From Rhynchopus sp. YZ270_cl-10 (taxonomy: Eukaryota; Euglenozoa; Diplonemea; Diplonemida; Diplonemidae), in assembly GCA_964035575.1 (NCBI GenBank), contig OZ037905.1, forward strand, positions 645,001-709,000: 64,000 nt of DNA, read 5' to 3'. The position numbers and the translations under genes were made by a program. This document shows positions 60,395 through 64,000 of this stretch, in pieces. The first letter of the stretch is position 1. The number at the start of each line of letters is the position of its first letter. The notes under the pieces were generated by a model. That model was not told where the DNA came from. It ran no database searches and saw nothing but the letters and a program-made list of their open reading frames with translations.

Positions 60395-61864
60395 TTACAA
60401 AGAGTTCCTTTGTGCGTTCACTGCTTCGAGAAGCGGTTGAAGACAGACCCTGCACTGTCTCGGGGAAATGCTCACACATGACACACAGAGGGTGTGCTTG
60501 CAGACAAACTTCCGTGCCTCGGGGCTTCCACATACTATACATCTTACTTGCGCGGAAGCTGCGATCTGCGATTTGATAGGACTTTGTTTTCGAGGACGCG
60601 GTTGATAACCTGTAGAGGAGCGACGACGACCGATGGAGCGGGTGGGGCTTAGCGCAGATTTGAGGTGACCGACATCTCTGACTGGAAGACGTGGTGGTGG
60701 CGTATCACGCGTCGAGCGTGCCGACACAATGTCGACCTCAGAGGACACCACCACACTCTTCCGCAGCGGTGACAGAGAGCGCGCTGGGCGTTGCTGCGCG
60801 CCGTTGTCTAGCAGGGAGGAGGCTGTCAAACCAGGAGCAGGCCCTGCCACCGGGCTGTTCGTTGTTCGTTGTGCCGTCTCTTGCCCAAGAGACGGTACAA
60901 CCTTAGTAGGTCTGCGGGCTTGCGACTGTAGGTTCTGCCCCGCAACGCTCCCAGGCAGGCTAGTTGTGGTATTGCTCAATGCATGTTGATACGCCGAAGT
61001 TGACGACTCGACCCCAAGGTTGTTCGACTGCATGCTATAGTTCGACCGATTCCTCGACAACCCTGACTGCGACAACTCCCCTATGCGCGTAAAGGGGTCG
61101 GCTGCAAGAGGATGCGACGTACTGCCACTCCCACTCACAGCAAGGCTGACACTCATATCACCTTCGTGCATGGGGTCCAATGCGATGGTGGTGAGCGGGG
61201 AAGGGTGTGGCGAGTCTTGAAGGTCTGTATAGTCGAAGGAGACGGTACCTGGTTCGTAGACACGGCTTGTTGTATTACAGCAGCATTTTGTGATATCCGG
61301 GAAGAGAAGAAAGAGTCCCTTCAGAAGACAGAAGAAGGCAGGAAGGGAGAGGCACAACACTGCTGCGTATATGAAAACACGGCCTAGAATGGCTAACATC
61401 TCGGCGCCGGGATCGTCAACAAGAAATTCTGCACAGTCGTTTGTGAAGTCGTTCACGCAGGATTGCGCACAGTCTTGCGCTCGGACCCAACAAGTAAAGA
61501 CCTCACCTTGGTCGTATTGAGGGAGTTCGTCAAAAGGGCTGCATTTTGACTTCATCTCAACCCAATGGTCATCGCACCAGCCACCCTCGCCGTCGACAAG
61601 GATGCGAGCGTAGTACGCAAGGCTCGACCCACCCCCGCTGCAGCTGTTGTGCTGCCAATGGTCTTTGAACCCCGTCGGGGTGTCCATCTTGCACTGCAGT
61701 TCCTCATGGTCGTGCCGCAGGTTGTACCCGCACAGCAGAAACACAAACCCTAAGATGATACAGCATGCCACAATCACGAATACAGGTTTCCCCTTTTTCA
61801 ACCCCTTCGGTTTTTCTGGGGTGTCATCTCGGTCGGCTGCGGCTGCGCTTGTGTGCACAGCCAT
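60395..61864 (-). CDS. Two-pass membrane protein with C-terminal RING finger
   Basis: 489 residues from MAVHTSAAAADRDD; a frame-extending Met 48 codons upstream would add a poor Pro/His tract and is less likely. Membrane helices at about 27-47 and 158-188 enclose a loop of about 110 residues with eight Cys (58, 75, 97, 108, 125, 132, 136, 144), an even set suited to disulfides in the ER lumen or outside the cell. A long Ser/Thr/Pro-rich cytosolic region follows. The last 50 residues contain C-x2-C-x9-C-x-H-x2-C-x2-C-x7-C-x2-C (CIVCGSPEARKFVCKH on), a C3HC4 RING. RING proteins usually act as E3 ubiquitin ligases, so a membrane-anchored ligase with a Cys-rich sensor loop is a reasonable inference. 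Single exon. Substrate unknown. Confidence 0.8.
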   Translation of the reverse strand: MAVHTSAAAADRDDTPEKPKGLKKGKPVFVIVACCIILGFVFLLCGYNLRHDHEELQCKMDTPTGFKDHWQHNSCSGGGSSLAYYARILVDGEGGWCDDHWVEMKSKCSPFDELPQYDQGEVFTCWVRAQDCAQSCVNDFTNDCAEFLVDDPGAEMLAILGRVFIYAAVLCLSLPAFFCLLKGLFLLFPDITKCCCNTTSRVYEPGTVSFDYTDLQDSPHPSPLTTIALDPMHEGDMSVSLAVSGSGSTSHPLAADPFTRIGELSQSGLSRNRSNYSMQSNNLGVESSTSAYQHALSNTTTSLPGSVAGQNLQSQARRPTKVVPSLGQETAQRTTNSPVAGPAPGLTASSLLDNGAQQRPARSLSPLRKSVVVSSEVDIVSARSTRDTPPPRLPVRDVGHLKSALSPTRSIGRRRSSTGYQPRPRKQSPIKSQIAASAQVRCIVCGSPEARKFVCKHTLCVSCVSISPRQCRVCLQPLLEAVNAQRNSL

Positions 61865-61984
61865 ACTCTGAAGGGGGTGGTGGTGGTGGTGGTGTTGGGG
61901 AAGGGGAAGAAGGGGGGGGTGGTGGAGGAGAATGATAAAAAAAGGAATATTCGAGGGACTGAAGTACACGGCGGGGTCCGCACA

Positions 61985-64000
61985 CCCCGAGGGTCCGTAA
62001 AACGGCATGTTAGGAGGGTCCCTCTTTACGGAGTGTCATTACGTACCCTAGGGTACGTAATTACGTACCCTAGGGTCCGTAATTACGGAGCCTCCCAGGG
62101 AAAGGGACTCTCGAAAAATTTTTTTTGCCCCCGTTTAGGGCTAATTTCGACGATTTGAGGCCATTAAAAGCAAAATTTGGCACTTTTGAGCATCTGTGGG
62201 GGTCTAAAACGCAGTTTAGAGTACCACAATTTTTAGTGGGTTTTACCGAAAACAAGTCAATTTTTGGTCCGAAAAAAAATTTTTTTTGACATCACAAAAT
62301 TGCCCTTGGTGGGACTATGTGTGTGTTTGGTCCGTGTGTGTGGGCGAAAAATGCAAATATAGCTATTTTTAACTTTCACACACAATTTTAACGGGTTTTA
62401 CCTGTGTACCTGTGTACAGCTTATTTGTTGTGAAAGACATCTTCCACCATGCATTGAGGAGGGTAAGACAGTGGTCGCAGTTTGTACTTGATAGCATTAC
62501 AACATTTAACTTCTCCACGGGGGTCTTGGGCCGTTCACTCGGTTATACCTTGACCAGCGGAAGAGGCCTTTTTGGTCTCTAGAATATCCGGTATTCCCGA
62601 ACGGAGGCGCACTTTGTGTGTTACTACGACCTGGCAATTTCCAGCAGTAGGTTAAGTAATCTTTCTTGTAAATTGTTGGATCATTATCTCCTCAGTGCAT
62701 GAATGCCCCACGTGACTGGACACTTTTGTGTTTGTCATGTGGAGCTGTGGTTGCTTTTTCACGACTTTTTTCCTTGTACACCAGTGTATCGTGTACCGGG
62801 GTACTGGGCCGAAAATACACCAGTACCCAGGTGCCTGGGTGCCCAGACACACCACTGTACCCAGAATCCAGTCTCCCACCCAGAAAACCTACTCATACAC
62901 CAGAAAAGTGAAAATAGCTACTCGACCAGAAAAGTAGCTGGGAAAAGTTCAGAAAAAGCCAGAAAATTTCAACAAAATGCATTTTTAGGTTCTCGAAGAC
63001 ACTGGGTACTGGGTACTGGGTACTGGGTACTGGGTACTGGGTACTGGGTACTGGGTACTGGGTACTGGGTACTGGGTACTGGGTACTGGGTACTGGGCAC
63101 CCAGAGAAAGCACCTTAAAAGCAGCGAAGGCGCAGGTTACGGGGAAGACAAGGTATGTAATTATGTTTAACTTTCAGTTACTAGTGAAGATTGAACAAAA
63201 AAATGCCGCATGTTTCAACTTGTTCGTGTTTTCAACTCGAAATAAACGCGTAATGTTCACACTATTAAATAGCTATTTTTTTACGCACCAATCATTTTGT
63301 GTCACCTCATGACATGAAGGAGGAAATAGAAACAAAGCATTTTGAACACACTTGCGGTTCTGGGGACGAACCGCTCTGCAGAGCCACTCCTCAGGTCGAG
63401 GTGTGTGCGTTTCACCACAACCTCTCCCATGGGTTTTATCGTGTGATGAGTGTTACGTTTCTATTTGGTTCCACAGGCGCTCGTTACCTGCTTCACATAA
63501 TTCACCTCGCTTCACTCGAACCATTTGTGCAGCAGGTCACTCTCTCGACCTGTAGCGTGGAAAAAATCTATCTTATTTCACGGCAATAAATAGCCTTTTT
63601 TATTAACCTCACCTTTCCCGACTACTACGTTTGTATACCATAACTTAATCACACCCCACATTTACACTTATCACAGGATCGTGAAGTCTGAACTGCACCC
63701 GCGATTGCGATGAGAAGCTTCACCGCGGTCCGACATTCAACAACTCAAAATCTACCCGCATCAATCTATTCTGAGTTTGCGGACGAAGATCTGGGTGGAG
63801 GGGGGTGGGTACACTTAGTCAGTCACTGCTATAGCCATTAACCAAGGGAGCATAGCTAGTGCAAGAAATTCGACTTTGGAAACCTTCCGGAAAGTCTGTC
63901 CTCTGCTTGCGGAGGACTAGACACAAGAAAATATTGCGTTCCCCCAGAAAACCAGTGCACAATTTACACTCCTTGTGGGTGGTCTTGTTGCCTTTTTGGT
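61985..64000. mobile_element. Long repeat with the same cargo as elements A-C, cut by the window end
   Basis: Starts with palindromic TTACGTACCCTAGGGTACGTAA words (about 61985-62095), then a CTCGAAAAATTTTTT ... GGGGGTCTAAAACGC block also found at 5153-5247 in element A. 62400-62790 matches element A about 6520-6910. After a TACTGGG array, 63100 onward matches the other end of the A cargo (about 5455 on). The order is therefore permuted relative to A. The right end lies outside the window. Confidence 0.65.
63001..63097. repeat. (TACTGGG)n array, 7-bp unit
   Basis: About 14 perfect units ending GGGCACCCAGAGAAAGCACC. Element A has one such unit at the equivalent place (TACTGGGTACCCAGAGAAG, 5453-5471). 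Confidence 0.9.

Overview
This is nuclear DNA of a eukaryote, probably a unicellular protist or alga. The genes have spliceosomal introns with a strong GTATGY donor. They encode eukaryotic proteins such as the ribophorin I subunit of oligosaccharyltransferase, a RING membrane protein and a bestrophin-like channel. The spaces between genes are full of A/T runs, minisatellites and transposons. A chromerid-type alveolate alga would fit, but that is a guess; nothing here proves the taxon.

Layout. 1-1.9 kb holds a whole Tc1/mariner element. 1.9-19 kb is repeat-rich: two long-TIR elements with 9-bp target duplications (4973-7197, 13460-15148), a decayed reverse-transcriptase fossil, a 57-copy 9-bp minisatellite, and an 849-bp inverted-repeat element with a two-exon ORF (16930-17778). 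19.3-22.3 kb has two spliced host genes, one Gln-rich and one with a 27-nt micro-exon. A palindromic minisatellite (23336-24418) is followed by a structurally complete APE-type LINE (24540-30960) whose ORF1 and ORF2 share one frame and are split by a single UGA. 32-38 kb holds satellite-like tandem repeats and a nest of DNA transposons (an hAT-like element and a TA-flanked MITE inside a larger one). 38.4-47.5 kb is the gene-rich core: bestrophin-like channel, OST1/ribophorin I (4 exons), a small coiled-coil membrane protein, and a long aldo/keto-reductase-like protein. 47.5-60.4 kb is again repeats and MITEs. 60.4-61.9 kb encodes a two-pass membrane RING protein, and the window ends inside another long-TIR-type repeat.

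All seven host genes are on the minus strand. No operon or pathway logic links them, although OST1 and the RING membrane protein both point to the secretory membrane system.

The least explained signal is several families of 30-60-nt dispersed hairpins (called H1 to H6 here). H1 keeps its outer arms and a CTCTCGT-type loop, while its inner stems change sequence but still pair. One H1 copy lies directly behind the LINE stop codon, and the copies I found point the same way relative to the host genes.
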